The translations under genes were made by a program, and so were the position numbers. Source: Asticcacaulis sp. AC402 (GTDB lineage: Bacteria; Pseudomonadota; Alphaproteobacteria; Caulobacterales; Caulobacteraceae). From it: a stretch of 64,000 nt of DNA. The DNA lies in assembly GCF_000495835.1 (NCBI RefSeq), contig NZ_AWGC01000024.1, forward strand, positions 1 through 64,000, written 5' to 3'. Position 1 is the stretch's first letter, and every line of letters begins with the position of its first letter. The notes under the pieces were generated by a model. It was not told the origin of the DNA. It saw only the letters and a program-made list of their open reading frames with translations, and did not search any database. Shown piece after piece: positions 25,309 through 34,508 of the stretch.

Positions 25309-27689
25309 GATAACAATCCCCTCGCCGCCAATTTTGCCACCTCTGAGAATATAGCTTTTTTCTTCGGATCAATGGCGTTGATTCCATTGCCCGAACGGCC
25401 AAGCGATTGCCACTTTTCAATCAAGACTTGCTCCCTCCCGCGCATTACCCAATCACCATATATCATTCGAGGACCAGTACCATCGCCTGCAGAATAAACA
25501 AATTCCAATTGAGCGGGCCCGTAACCTTTTGCATTCATATGGTGTTTGGTGTCTCTCCGAAGGAGGACACTGGCTGCTGTCGTGCCCCAACCGCTTGTGT
25601 GACCGACGTAAACCTTGTCGTCAGTCAAGCTTTCTTTTTCGTACGTGATATACCAATATTTACGCTTATTTTTTTCAGCTTCTTGCGCATCTGCGATAGC
25701 GCCTTCTATCGCGTGTGCAATTGGATTAACATTACTAAAGTGCTCAGCGGCCTGTTGTGGGAAAGGTAAAGGGGGAGGAGAATTGCCTGGCAAAGGGATA
25801 ACCAACTGAAGGCCAGTTGGATCGACTCCATTTACCGGATCGTCTCCGACATAAGCATACAGGTTCAGATCATCCTCCGATCCTATCGGGTCAGTTTGGA
25901 GGAATCTGCCATAGCTCGGATCATAAATCCGAGCCTTATAGTAGTACAGCTTGGCCTCCGGAATGGCATACTGTCCGGTGTAGCGGAATCGCGAACCTGT
26001 CCACGATTCAGTGTTATCGCGGTTGGTCGGCAGACCGTAGGGATCGTAGCGGTACAATTCGGTGAGGGCGCCAGTGTTGCTGCTGTATCCGATGATGCTG
26101 CCCTGGTAGTTGGCCAGCAGGTAATTCGGTGACGTCACCCCCGAACCGGCAAACCATACCAGAGGTTCATCCACGCCCGTACCATGGAGGTAGCGCTGGG
26201 TCATGGTCTCGCTGCCAGTATTGCCGTTGTAAGCGCCCGCGTAGGTGTATTCCGCGATCAGGCTGACGCCATCATAGACGAATTCGGTCGTCCGGCCATT
26301 TGCCGTATAGGCGGCCAGGCGACCTTCGGTATCGTAGACCAGGGTCATGAACGGCGTCGTCTGGGCATTGCACCACGCCACCGCCGTCAACCGGTTTAGC
26401 ACGTCATAGGTCATACAGCGCTTGTCGGACGCAGCGAGGCTCTCCCTGCTTAGGTTGCCGTTAAGGTCGTATCCGCCGGTGAGCGCCGCAATCCCAGAAT
26501 CGCGGTTCAGACCGTCAAAAGTCTTGTTTTCCGTGCTGGTTGTGGTCTGGTCATAATCGTAATTGGAAGAAGTGGCGTCCCAACTGATGATCTGGTTGGC
26601 CGGGTTGCGTCCGGTGAAGCTCCAGGTGATGTCATTGCCGGTGAGGTCCAGGTCGTGGCTCATAGCCGTCAGCCGACCCAAGGAGTCGTAGCTGTAGCAG
26701 GTCGCTTTGGTCTGGGTGACGCAGGCGGCGTCGTTTCGCTCGCCCGTCGCAATGGCTGCCCCGCGCAGCAGCTTCTTTCTCAGGCTGAGGCTGGTAAAGG
26801 CCTGCGAATAGAACACGGTTGAGCCGTTGCTGACGTGGCTTACACGGTTCAGGTTATCCAGACTGCTAAAAAACGTAAAGCCGCCCGGATAGGCGATCGC
26901 TGTCCGGACCGACGCAGCATTATAGGCAAAATACAGTGGTCGCCCGTTGAGGTCGGTGGTCGTGTTGACCCGCCCCAGGCTATCGTAGCCGTAGCTGACG
27001 CCATTGCCCGAGGTTGAGGCGAACCGCTTCGAACTGATCCGGCCCAGGCTGTCGTAACTGGTGAAGACATCCGCTGCCCCGCCCGGCGTGGCGCACGACA
27101 CGCCTGAGACATTCTCCCGCAAGGTGCGGTCGAGATTGTCGTAGCAATAGGTAATGATCGCAGCGTTGCGCCGCCGCCAGGAGATCTTGTTGTCGTTGGC
27201 GTCATAGCCGAACTGCTCGTAGTCGGTCGTGCTGGACGTGCCCGCCCCGCTGGTAGTGCTGGGATAGCGCCGCTTGTTCAGACGATCGAAGCCGTCATAT
27301 TCCAGAGTGGTCAGATTGCCGTTGGCGTCCTTCTCGGTGGCGACCAGTCCATTCAGCGAATAGGTGTAGCGAGCATAGGCGCGCTGCACACTGGTGCCAT
27401 AGGCCTCATCGACCTGAAGAAGTTGGCCTTCTGAATTATAGGTGTTCCTGGTAACTCGGTCTGGGCCGTAGCTCTGGCTTTCTGTGCCCAAGGCACAGGC
27501 ATCTATTGGCGCGCTTCCAAAGGCCGTGGGATTCATGCGAACCGCGCTGCACACCGGCCGGTTCATGACGTCATAGCTTGTCTGAACAACCGAGTGGATG
27601 GTCTCGGCATGCGCCTCGTATCCTATGAAGCTAAAGCCGGTTCCCAATACCGAAACTATAAAAAGCAGCTCTTTCATTGCTATGCTCAT
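25302..27689 (-). CDS. YD/RHS-repeat protein with variable C-terminal toxin domain (GIY-YIG-like)
   Basis: 795 aa. A signal peptide (residues ~1-30, ending EAHA) precedes about 590 residues of YD repeats (GYDSLGRVNTTTDLNG, YSYDSLGRLTAM and similar). The RHS core ends in RFLQTDPIGSEDDLNLYAY and DPTGL (to residue 627). The 168-residue tail is unlike the rest: a Pro-rich linker, then YWYITYEKES, VYVGHTSG (Tyr694), LLRRDTKHH (Arg711/712), RGREQVLIEKW (Glu753) and GNGIN (Asn768/771). This order (Tyr, YxG, Arg, Glu, Asn) fits a GIY-YIG nuclease fold; that is my inference. The tail and the next gene (Imm26-like, overlapping) are AT-rich. Its ATG overlaps the stop of the upstream YD gene (TAATG). Confidence 0.85.
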   Translation of the reverse strand: MSIAMKELLFIVSVLGTGFSFIGYEAHAETIHSVVQTSYDVMNRPVCSAVRMNPTAFGSAPIDACALGTESQSYGPDRVTRNTYNSEGQLLQVDEAYGTSVQRAYARYTYSLNGLVATEKDANGNLTTLEYDGFDRLNKRRYPSTTSGAGTSSTTDYEQFGYDANDNKISWRRRNAAIITYCYDNLDRTLRENVSGVSCATPGGAADVFTSYDSLGRISSKRFASTSGNGVSYGYDSLGRVNTTTDLNGRPLYFAYNAASVRTAIAYPGGFTFFSSLDNLNRVSHVSNGSTVFYSQAFTSLSLRKKLLRGAAIATGERNDAACVTQTKATCYSYDSLGRLTAMSHDLDLTGNDITWSFTGRNPANQIISWDATSSNYDYDQTTTSTENKTFDGLNRDSGIAALTGGYDLNGNLSRESLAASDKRCMTYDVLNRLTAVAWCNAQTTPFMTLVYDTEGRLAAYTANGRTTEFVYDGVSLIAEYTYAGAYNGNTGSETMTQRYLHGTGVDEPLVWFAGSGVTSPNYLLANYQGSIIGYSSNTGALTELYRYDPYGLPTNRDNTESWTGSRFRYTGQYAIPEAKLYYYKARIYDPSYGRFLQTDPIGSEDDLNLYAYVGDDPVNGVDPTGLQLVIPLPGNSPPPLPFPQQAAEHFSNVNPIAHAIEGAIADAQEAEKNKRKYWYITYEKESLTDDKVYVGHTSGWGTTAASVLLRRDTKHHMNAKGYGPAQLEFVYSAGDGTGPRMIYGDWVMRGREQVLIEKWQSLGRSGNGINAIDPKKKAIFSEVAKLAARGLLSW

Positions 27690-29794
27690 TACGGCTGCCC
27701 TACTTCAGTCTTGATTACTCGACCTGCCAGGTCGTAGGTTCTGCGGGTAAAGGAGGAAACGGTCATATTAACACCCGAGCAGGTAGTGGTGCTGCTGCCG
27801 ATGCCGACCTCGGTCAGAGTTTCCTGATTTGCGGCATCATAGGTGTGGCGTACGACGGAACGGATAAGCGGGCCCGTGCCATCAGGATCGGGGCTGATTT
27901 CGCACACCAGGCGCCGGTTGGCATCGTGAATTTTGTAGGCTCTGTCATCGACATCGGTTCTAGGGCCGTCCACGACGGCAATGTTTCCCCAGTCGTCGTA
28001 CTCGAAGGCCGTCGTCAACGCTTGCGAGTTCGCGCCATCGGTCTGGGTTACGGAATAGGGCAGAAGGGTCTTGTATGTTTTCGGTGCAGTGGTCGCGGTC
28101 CCGTAGCTTATGGTCGTCACCGCCGTGCCTGTTGTCGCTGGACACGCCGGCAAGGTCAGCAGGCCGGCGCTTAAACCGCAAGATTCGGTTCGAACCATAC
28201 GATAAATGGTGCCCGCGCCCGTATTGAAGGCTTCGTAAGTGTTATAGGTACGCAGCCTAAGCGCGTTCTGGTCGGCCGGAAGCGTTGTGGTCAGAACACC
28301 GCCGTGCACACTGTCGTAGGTGTAGTCGGTCTGGTTACCCTTCGCGTCCCTGATCCAGGTTGGTTTGTTGCAGGTTACTGTCGTAGTGCAGGTAGTGACG
28401 TAGTTTGTCTGTGTTGTTCTAATCGATTCCGTTGATCCTGGCTTAGGTCTATAGGTCACAGTCGTTATATTGCCACGGCTGTCGTGGGTGTAGTCCTCCT
28501 TGTTACCCTCCTCTTCTGTAGCGGATGATAATCTGCCCCATGGAGAGTCAGTCGGTCCCATCGCAAGAGACTTATATACGGTATAGATGAGGGTTTTTCC
28601 GGGTGCTTTAAAGTTCTGCGGCAGTCCGACATCTTTAAATACATTTGTAGAATATATAACCTGATTGTTCGGATCCTTCACAGAATTCTGACGATTGGTT
28701 TTCCCGGTGATATCGTTGTAGGTGAGCTCTCTGTATTTATAGGTCCATGTTCCGCGGCTGTCGATCAGCGTATTGACACGTCCGTATATGTCGTAGTTGA
28801 GCGTAATTTCTTCGCCGTTCGGGCGTTTAACATACGATATTTCGTCAGTATCCCATATGTTGTTGTTATCGTTTTTGTACTGTGTAGCTCCGTTTAATGC
28901 ATCACGCACTTCCAATATGGATTCGTTTGACAAATAGTTGAACGTAATGGAGGAAACAGGGTTGCATCCGGGATTGGAGTAATTTGAATCGCAGGAGGTG
29001 ACCATGGTGTTGAAAGCTCGGACTGCGCTCATCTTGTAAAAATTGGCAGAGTCATATTCGTATTTGAGGCCGTATCCAACGTTGCTGGTCACGGTGTTGA
29101 CACGATATATAAGAACCGGATCAAAGCAGGAATTGCACGGGCCGCTTTCGTAGGTGATGTTGATCGCGACGCCATTGGGATAGGTTATGCTGGTCAGGCG
29201 GGCTTCCAGGCGTTGAGAGGCGTTCTGGACAGCGTTGACGTCGGTGTAGGTGTATTTCGTGCCGTTGCCATTATCGTAAACCCAGTCCGAACCAATATTG
29301 ACGAGGGTGTCGATCTGGGCCGTAGTTTTTCGAAGATAGGTTCCACCGGCGCCGGCCTTGAACTTCGAACCGCCACCTCCAAAGCTGACCTCGTAGATTC
29401 TGGGCCCCTGTACGCAGGTCGAACTGCCAGGTGAATAGACGGCCTGCCACGTCTCATCGTCGAAAATGTAGCTGCCGTTGTTGTAGCGGCACCACTGGTT
29501 GGGGTAGGAGATGACTCGTCCCATATAGGTGTCCAACATGGGCTTGCCAAAAAATGCCCATTGCAGCCCGCCGGTGGCCGGATCGCCGATCGTCAGGAAA
29601 GAATCGTTGCGCTCATACTTTCCGATGATCAGGTTAACGCCGTTGGCGTCTGAAAAACGCGATTCCGGCCCCTGATGGCTTGGCGGCCCGTTGGCCATAC
29701 CAACTTGGCCAAAAACCGGACTAGCGAAACCTGCCGCTAGTGCACTTGCCGCGCATGCCGCGACCAACCGGTCCTTGAAACAAAGAACTTTCAT
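27689..29794 (-). CDS. Secreted YD/RHS-repeat protein, upstream partner
   Basis: 701 aa from the ATG at 29794 (MKVLCFKDRL), chosen for the GGGGGC site just upstream and the signal peptide that follows (cleavage near ASPVFGQ). The N-terminal ~230 residues are non-repetitive (RFSDANGVNLIIGKYERNDS and on; several Cys). YD-type repeats then run to the end (YTYDSVHGGV, HTYDAANQETLT, RRTYDLAGRV). There is no RHS core end and no toxin tail. It looks like the front half of one long RHS protein, closed by TAA in a TAATG overlap with the next gene, which has its own signal peptide. The middle (28560-29060) is AT-rich. Confidence 0.82.
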   Translation of the reverse strand: MKVLCFKDRLVAACAASALAAGFASPVFGQVGMANGPPSHQGPESRFSDANGVNLIIGKYERNDSFLTIGDPATGGLQWAFFGKPMLDTYMGRVISYPNQWCRYNNGSYIFDDETWQAVYSPGSSTCVQGPRIYEVSFGGGGSKFKAGAGGTYLRKTTAQIDTLVNIGSDWVYDNGNGTKYTYTDVNAVQNASQRLEARLTSITYPNGVAINITYESGPCNSCFDPVLIYRVNTVTSNVGYGLKYEYDSANFYKMSAVRAFNTMVTSCDSNYSNPGCNPVSSITFNYLSNESILEVRDALNGATQYKNDNNNIWDTDEISYVKRPNGEEITLNYDIYGRVNTLIDSRGTWTYKYRELTYNDITGKTNRQNSVKDPNNQVIYSTNVFKDVGLPQNFKAPGKTLIYTVYKSLAMGPTDSPWGRLSSATEEEGNKEDYTHDSRGNITTVTYRPKPGSTESIRTTQTNYVTTCTTTVTCNKPTWIRDAKGNQTDYTYDSVHGGVLTTTLPADQNALRLRTYNTYEAFNTGAGTIYRMVRTESCGLSAGLLTLPACPATTGTAVTTISYGTATTAPKTYKTLLPYSVTQTDGANSQALTTAFEYDDWGNIAVVDGPRTDVDDRAYKIHDANRRLVCEISPDPDGTGPLIRSVVRHTYDAANQETLTEVGIGSSTTTCSGVNMTVSSFTRRTYDLAGRVIKTEVGQP

Positions 29795-29940
29795 TTTGCC
29801 CCCAATCAAAAGCAATAAGACACGGTTTCTCAGGCATCTAGCACAGTTCGATGTATGCCGATGCATGGAATGCTGTTCAAAAGCGATTTAAACTGTACGC
29901 TCGGCAATTGAGGACCTCAATGTCCCTCAATTTTACTGGC

Positions 29941-30147
29941 TTAAGTGCCCGCGGTTCGCGCCGTTTGTGTCCGGTTGCCGGCAGCGTCGTAGCTGTAGGT
30001 TATCTTGGAGCCGTCGGGATAGGTGACTTCAGTGACACGCCCCAAAGCATCATATTTGTAGGTCGTGGTCCCAGCCGTTGCTGCGCCGGCCATCAGGCAC
30101 CCTGCCAGAGCCAAAAGCGATACTGCGCTACGGATCCCGTTAGCCAT
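29941..30147 (-). CDS. Mini YD-repeat protein with signal peptide
   Basis: 68 aa from the ATG at 30147, which has GGAGGA in front; an earlier in-frame start at 30177 is less likely. A signal peptide (MANGIRSAVSLLALAGCLMA, cleavage near ATAG) leaves about 43 residues that are little more than two YD units: YKYDALGRVTEVTYPDG and YSYDAAGNRTQT. It is the first gene of the YD cluster and lies 146 bp upstream of the 701-aa YD protein. The function is unknown; it could be a relic of a longer RHS gene or a small partner. Confidence 0.75.
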   Translation of the reverse strand: MANGIRSAVSLLALAGCLMAGAATAGTTTYKYDALGRVTEVTYPDGSKITYSYDAAGNRTQTARTAGT

Positions 30148-30224
30148 GACTTCCTCCGCTATCAAACATCGACTCACATTACCGTAAATTTACCGCCTGG
30201 CAATAACCTGAGCGTGTATTTTTG

Positions 30225-30932
30225 TCACAACGCCGGAAAAATGATCGAAACATGGGTCTGACCGCTGGCCATGGGATAGGCGCTGCACTCAGCCAAGGCC
30301 TGGATCGCCTTCGATTCCGAAACCAGCCGCCCCGGATCATTGGCTGAAGCGTCGCCGCGCATGATGACCGGCGGTTCGGCCAAGGCGCCTCCCGAAGAGA
30401 AGGTCACTTCGAGGGTGACAGGAACCGTATGTTCGTCGACAATTTTGCGCCAGCACGGCGCGATTGCCGCCCAGAGATCGTCGCCTGCGCCCTTCGTCAA
30501 CCCGCCGGTGCCGGTGGCTCCTTTGTTCGTCTGAGCCTCGGCCTCTGAAGTTGAGTCCGCCGCCGACGGCATGTCCGGGATTTTCAGGGTCGCGAAATCG
30601 GTAAAGGTCGTGTCGGCCAATTCCAGCAGCGGCGCCTCCAAGCGTTCGGCCACGTCCGGTTGGCGGAGGTCCTCCATATCTTCGGCTTCAGGCGTTTTGA
30701 CCGCCATCGAGCCCGGCGCAGGTTGCGCAATTTCATAAAGAGTAAGGTCGACGCCCTCGCCGCGGCCCATGCCGTTGCCGACACTGCCGCCCGCCGTGAA
30801 GCCGCTCGTTTGCGCCGATGGCAGGATGGCCAAAAGCAGCAGCAGGTGCAGGGTCACCGAGCCTGTTACAGCCACGACGCGACGATGATGTATCAGATAG
30901 GCTGACACGCGCCGACTCAGCGGATGCGCCAT
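30225..30932 (-). CDS. TonB/TolA-like energy-transducer protein
   Basis: 235 aa from the ATG at 30932 (MAHPLSRR); starts at 31010 and 31055 are in frame, and none has a strong ribosome binding site. One membrane helix (about 19-37, SVTLHLLLLLAIL) is followed by a periplasmic linker rich in Pro, Glu and Ala, then a ~75-residue C-terminal domain: DDLWAAIAPCWRKIVDEHTV, VTLEVTFSSGGALAEPP, ALAECSAYP. The CW...C pair, the PP block and the C-x-x-YP end match TolA/TonB-type C-terminal domains of alphaproteobacteria. It lies next to a TonB-dependent receptor gene on the same strand and could serve it. No ExbB/ExbD or TolQ/R partner is in the window. Confidence 0.7.
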   Translation of the reverse strand: MAHPLSRRVSAYLIHHRRVVAVTGSVTLHLLLLLAILPSAQTSGFTAGGSVGNGMGRGEGVDLTLYEIAQPAPGSMAVKTPEAEDMEDLRQPDVAERLEAPLLELADTTFTDFATLKIPDMPSAADSTSEAEAQTNKGATGTGGLTKGAGDDLWAAIAPCWRKIVDEHTVPVTLEVTFSSGGALAEPPVIMRGDASANDPGRLVSESKAIQALAECSAYPMASGQTHVSIIFPAL

Positions 30933-31055
30933 CGCGCCAGCCCTGGCCGCCTGTATGCGCCGAAGGACGGCTTTCCCGTGGCTCAAAATACAGACAGGCT
31001 TCCCCGACATTTCACACGCCCCTGGCACACGTCCAAGGTGCATCGTTTTTCGCAC

Positions 31056-31341
31056 TGCCGCAAGAGGGCTTCGCGGAGTTTTTTGCGCCTGCTATTCAGG
31101 GCAAAAGGCCCAGGACGCCATCGAATAAAGCTGCAACTGCCGGCCTGCGTACTTTGTAGATCTGCTCATTCCCCGTTTGCCAGAAATTTCACTTGCCACG
31201 ATTCCCAAGCAGAATCGGGTGACGGGCGAAATCCTGAAGAGCAACGTACGACCAATACAGTTCGGTCCTCTCATTTCAGTAACAGTATATCAAGCCAGTT
31301 CGACAATCTGTGGAACTCGCACGGCCTGAAAAACAAGTCGC
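31056..31341. other. Gene-free stretch between TonB-like gene and receptor
   Basis: About 290 bp. No convincing ORF, repeat or RNA was seen here. Both neighbouring genes are on the minus strand, so the promoter of the TonB/TolA-like gene should lie here. Confidence 0.4.
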
Positions 31342-31375
31342 AAAAAAAACGGCGGAGGATTGCTCCTCCGCCGTT
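31342..31375 (-). terminator. Rho-independent terminator of the TonB-dependent receptor gene
   Basis: On the minus strand: AACGGCGGAGGA, loop GCAA, TCCTCCGCCGTT, then eight T. A 12-bp perfect stem, 24 bp after the receptor stop. Confidence 0.95.
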
Positions 31376-31399
31376 CCTGACATCTGACGATGTGTTGCC

Positions 31400-34363
31400 T
31401 TAGAACGAGTACTTCGCGCCCAAGCGGACGTAACGCGGCGTTTGATAGCTGCTTGGCGTCTGGTAGGTTTCGCGAGGCTCGAACGAGCCGGAGTATTCAC
31501 CGCGTTCGTCGTACTGATCAGCACCTTGGAAGTTGAAGATGTTGAAGATTTCAGCGCTCAGCTGAACCGAACCGACCGGGATGGCAAGGTCGTAGACCAG
31601 CGAGAGGTCAACGCGCTTGATCCAGTCGCCTTGGAACGAGTCACCGCGCGGCGTCAGCTTGCCGTTGCAGTACCAAGCCGTCAGGGTCGTATCGACGGCG
31701 CGGTTGTCGCCCGGAGTCGGGTAGTAGCCGATACAGCCGTATTTGCGCGGCGAAATCAGCGAAGCGTTATAGCCAATGCGGAACTGTTCGTTGATCGCAT
31801 AGGTGCCATAGGCCTTAAAGTTGAAGCCATGGTGGTTCGGCAGCAGGCCGTACGAACCGTCGGTCCAGCCAACTTCGTCGAAGTCCTGGGTCAGGCCGGT
31901 GTCGTCCTGGCCGTTGTCGGACTTGACGCCGCCTTCGATGTTACCCTTGGCCTCTGACAGAGTGACCGAGCCGCCCAGGGACCACTTACCGTCCCAGGGA
32001 CGATCGAAGGTGAACACCAGCGACTGGTACGTACGTTCCGCCTCAGGCAGGCCCAGGACCGAGTTCGGCACAGTGACGGTTTTGCCGCCCCAGGTCGTTC
32101 CGAAGTCCTCGCTCAGCTTGACGACCAAATCGCTACCCGGGTTGAGCAGGACGTAACCCGAACCACCGAAGGTTCCGTTGCCGCAGTCAGTGTCGTTGAT
32201 GCCGATGTACTCGCAAAGGTCGTTCTCGACGTGGTACAGGTCGACGTCTTCCATCACCGCGCCCAGGGTACGGTAGGTGTAGGTCAGGCCCACGTTCCAA
32301 CCGCTGTCCAGGCGACGTTCAGCGCCCAGGATGAACTCATCCTGATACTGCGGCTCCAGGTTTTGCGAAACCAGAGTCTCGGCATCGGGAATTTGACCAT
32401 TGGAGAAGGTTGCCTCGCTGACGAGCGGCCCCAGGGTCGGAACCAGGGTGTTGGCGTCACGGGTCGTCCACTGATACACTTTTTGGGTGAACAGTTCACC
32501 ACCGGCCAGGCGGATGTTGGTGTTGCCGGCGATCGGCAGGTAGTAACGGCCGTAGAAGGCGTTCAGCTTGGTCTTCTTGTCGCCGAAGAGATCGTAGGAG
32601 ACGCCGATACGCGGCGCCAGTTGATCCTTCGACTCCAGGAAGCTTTCTCCGGCTGCGTTCTTGTTGATGAAGGTGTCATTGCGGACACCCAGGCTCAGGT
32701 TCAGACGGTCGGTGATGTACCAGCTGTCCTGGATATACCAGGATTTGTTGTTGACCTCGAACTCACCGACGTTGAAGTACTGGCGTGCGCGGACGCATTG
32801 CACAGATCCGGCTCCGCCGCACAACGCGCTGCCAGCGTTGAAATAGCGATAGTAGGTATCGCCGGAATAGCGAGAGTTAGCATTGGCCGTCAGGATTTCT
32901 TCGTCCATGCCGATCTTGAGGTGGTGACGACCGGCAAGGTTAAAGTAGAAGTCGCCGTCGATGCGGAAGTTTTCGCGGGAGTCTTCGCCGGATTCGACCA
33001 GGATAGCCGTGTTGCCGCGAACGACGGCGCCATTCAGGAAAACAGCGGGATCATCGTCAACGAATGACTTGGTCGTCTGGTTGTAGGTCGACTTGCCGTA
33101 CAGGGCCGACAGGGTGAACCAATCGGTGAACTTACCGGTGTATTTGGCAACCTGGGTCACGCCGCCGCTGGACGCCGTGACGAACTTGTCTACCGGATCG
33201 CCCTCATCGAAGTGGTGGGTGATGGCCGACTGATCGTCGCTGAAATAGGTTACTTCCAGGCGGTGCTCAGGATTCAGGACGAAATCGAACTTTCCACCCC
33301 AGAACGGGTCGGCCCGTTCGACGCTTTCGGTGTAAACGCCGCTACCGTCCCCGTAGGTCAATGCGGAGTCGACGGTAAAGTCGCGCGGGTTGTAGAAGGC
33401 GAAGAAGTAGACGTGATCCTTGACGATCGGCCCCGAAAGCCAAGCGGTGGCTTCCTTTTGCTCAAAGTCGGTGCGGCCTTGGAAGTAGGTATCGTCGGCG
33501 GGATCGGTTTCGTTCAGGTCGGCGCCAACCTGTCTCGACTGTTCGGCGAGGCCGGACGGCGTATAATAAACGCTTAGGCCGCCCTTAAAGGTGTTCGAAC
33601 CCGAACGCGTGGTTGAAATGAAAGCACCACCGGTCGAACGGCCGAATTCCGCCATATAGCCGCCGGTCTTGACTTCGACCTGCTCATAGAAGTCGAACGG
33701 GATGGTCGTGCCGCCCAGGAAGTTACGGAAGTTCGTAACGTTCATACCGTTGACATAGTAGATGTTTTCAGCCGGCGAAGCGCCCGAAATCGACGGAGGT
33801 CCGAACACGTCGTTGATGGTGATGCCCGGCGTCAGGTCGGCGATGGCTTCGATGTTGCGACCGAGCGGAACCCGGCTGGCCACAGCTTGAACATCGATCA
33901 CCTGACCGGTCGTTGTGCGATCAAAATCGAGGTTACGACGCGCGCGGCCACGAACGACCACGGTCGTGGTGGCGTCAGCCGTTTCAAAGTTATAGCTGGA
34001 GACCGAGCCCAGAGTCACGAGCGCCGAGGTCGAGACCTTGGAGCCGTCGGCACCGGTAATATCGACATTGTAGGTGCCGACAGGAATCTGGCTAAGGGTA
34101 AACTTACCGTCCGCATCGGTCGTCGCCGTCGCGGTGTAGCCGCTGTTCTGACTGACGATCGTAACCGTGGCGCCAGCGGCGGCAGAGCCACCCGATGTCG
34201 ATACCTTGCCGGACAGGGTGCCGGAGGTTAAGTCCTGGGCGAAAGCCGTCGTCGGCAAAGCCGCGACAGTCGCCACCACGGCCACGCCCGCCATCGTCGA
34301 CAATACTGCACCGCAGATTGTCGTCGTGGCCAACAGGCCAGATCGCAAAGATTTATGTTTCAC
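31400..34363 (-). CDS. TonB-dependent outer-membrane receptor with N-terminal CarboxypepD-like domain
   Basis: 987 aa, start GTG 34363 with GGAG upstream. Signal peptide (~1-42, cleavage at TAFAQ); a carboxypeptidase-regulatory-like beta domain (~45-130, SGTLSGKVSTSGGSAAAGAT and TDADGKFTLSQIPVGTYNV); a plug (IEAIADLTPGITINDVFG, NIYYVNGMNVTNF, GGYMAEFGRSTGGAF); then a 22-strand-type barrel ending RYVRLGAKYSF with the terminal Phe needed for outer-membrane insertion. The VVVRGRARR region may carry the TonB box. Receptors with this extra domain often take up oligosaccharides or peptides in Caulobacterales; the substrate here is unknown. The last barrel strand is intact. Confidence 0.92.
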   Translation of the reverse strand: MKHKSLRSGLLATTTICGAVLSTMAGVAVVATVAALPTTAFAQDLTSGTLSGKVSTSGGSAAAGATVTIVSQNSGYTATATTDADGKFTLSQIPVGTYNVDITGADGSKVSTSALVTLGSVSSYNFETADATTTVVVRGRARRNLDFDRTTTGQVIDVQAVASRVPLGRNIEAIADLTPGITINDVFGPPSISGASPAENIYYVNGMNVTNFRNFLGGTTIPFDFYEQVEVKTGGYMAEFGRSTGGAFISTTRSGSNTFKGGLSVYYTPSGLAEQSRQVGADLNETDPADDTYFQGRTDFEQKEATAWLSGPIVKDHVYFFAFYNPRDFTVDSALTYGDGSGVYTESVERADPFWGGKFDFVLNPEHRLEVTYFSDDQSAITHHFDEGDPVDKFVTASSGGVTQVAKYTGKFTDWFTLSALYGKSTYNQTTKSFVDDDPAVFLNGAVVRGNTAILVESGEDSRENFRIDGDFYFNLAGRHHLKIGMDEEILTANANSRYSGDTYYRYFNAGSALCGGAGSVQCVRARQYFNVGEFEVNNKSWYIQDSWYITDRLNLSLGVRNDTFINKNAAGESFLESKDQLAPRIGVSYDLFGDKKTKLNAFYGRYYLPIAGNTNIRLAGGELFTQKVYQWTTRDANTLVPTLGPLVSEATFSNGQIPDAETLVSQNLEPQYQDEFILGAERRLDSGWNVGLTYTYRTLGAVMEDVDLYHVENDLCEYIGINDTDCGNGTFGGSGYVLLNPGSDLVVKLSEDFGTTWGGKTVTVPNSVLGLPEAERTYQSLVFTFDRPWDGKWSLGGSVTLSEAKGNIEGGVKSDNGQDDTGLTQDFDEVGWTDGSYGLLPNHHGFNFKAYGTYAINEQFRIGYNASLISPRKYGCIGYYPTPGDNRAVDTTLTAWYCNGKLTPRGDSFQGDWIKRVDLSLVYDLAIPVGSVQLSAEIFNIFNFQGADQYDERGEYSGSFEPRETYQTPSSYQTPRYVRLGAKYSF

Positions 34364-34492
34364 TCTTGTTTCTCCGGGTTACATGAGGGTGTAGGCGCAC
34401 CCACCGCAGTTTCCAGCATTACACGCTGTTAACAAACTTAGAGACCCCTGTCGTGAATCCGTCAATCACGCGACACATTTTTGTCTATATCA

Positions 34493-34508
34493 ATTGAAAC
34501 CTGTTTCA
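34493..34508. promoter_or_regulatory. Candidate operator TTGAAACCTGTTTCAA upstream of the receptor gene
   Basis: A perfect 16-bp palindrome apart from its 2-bp centre (TTGAAAC-CT-GTTTCAA), about 130 bp before the receptor start in an AT-rich stretch. It has the size and symmetry of a LacI- or TetR-type operator. The protein that binds is not known. The call rests on symmetry and position only. Confidence 0.45.
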
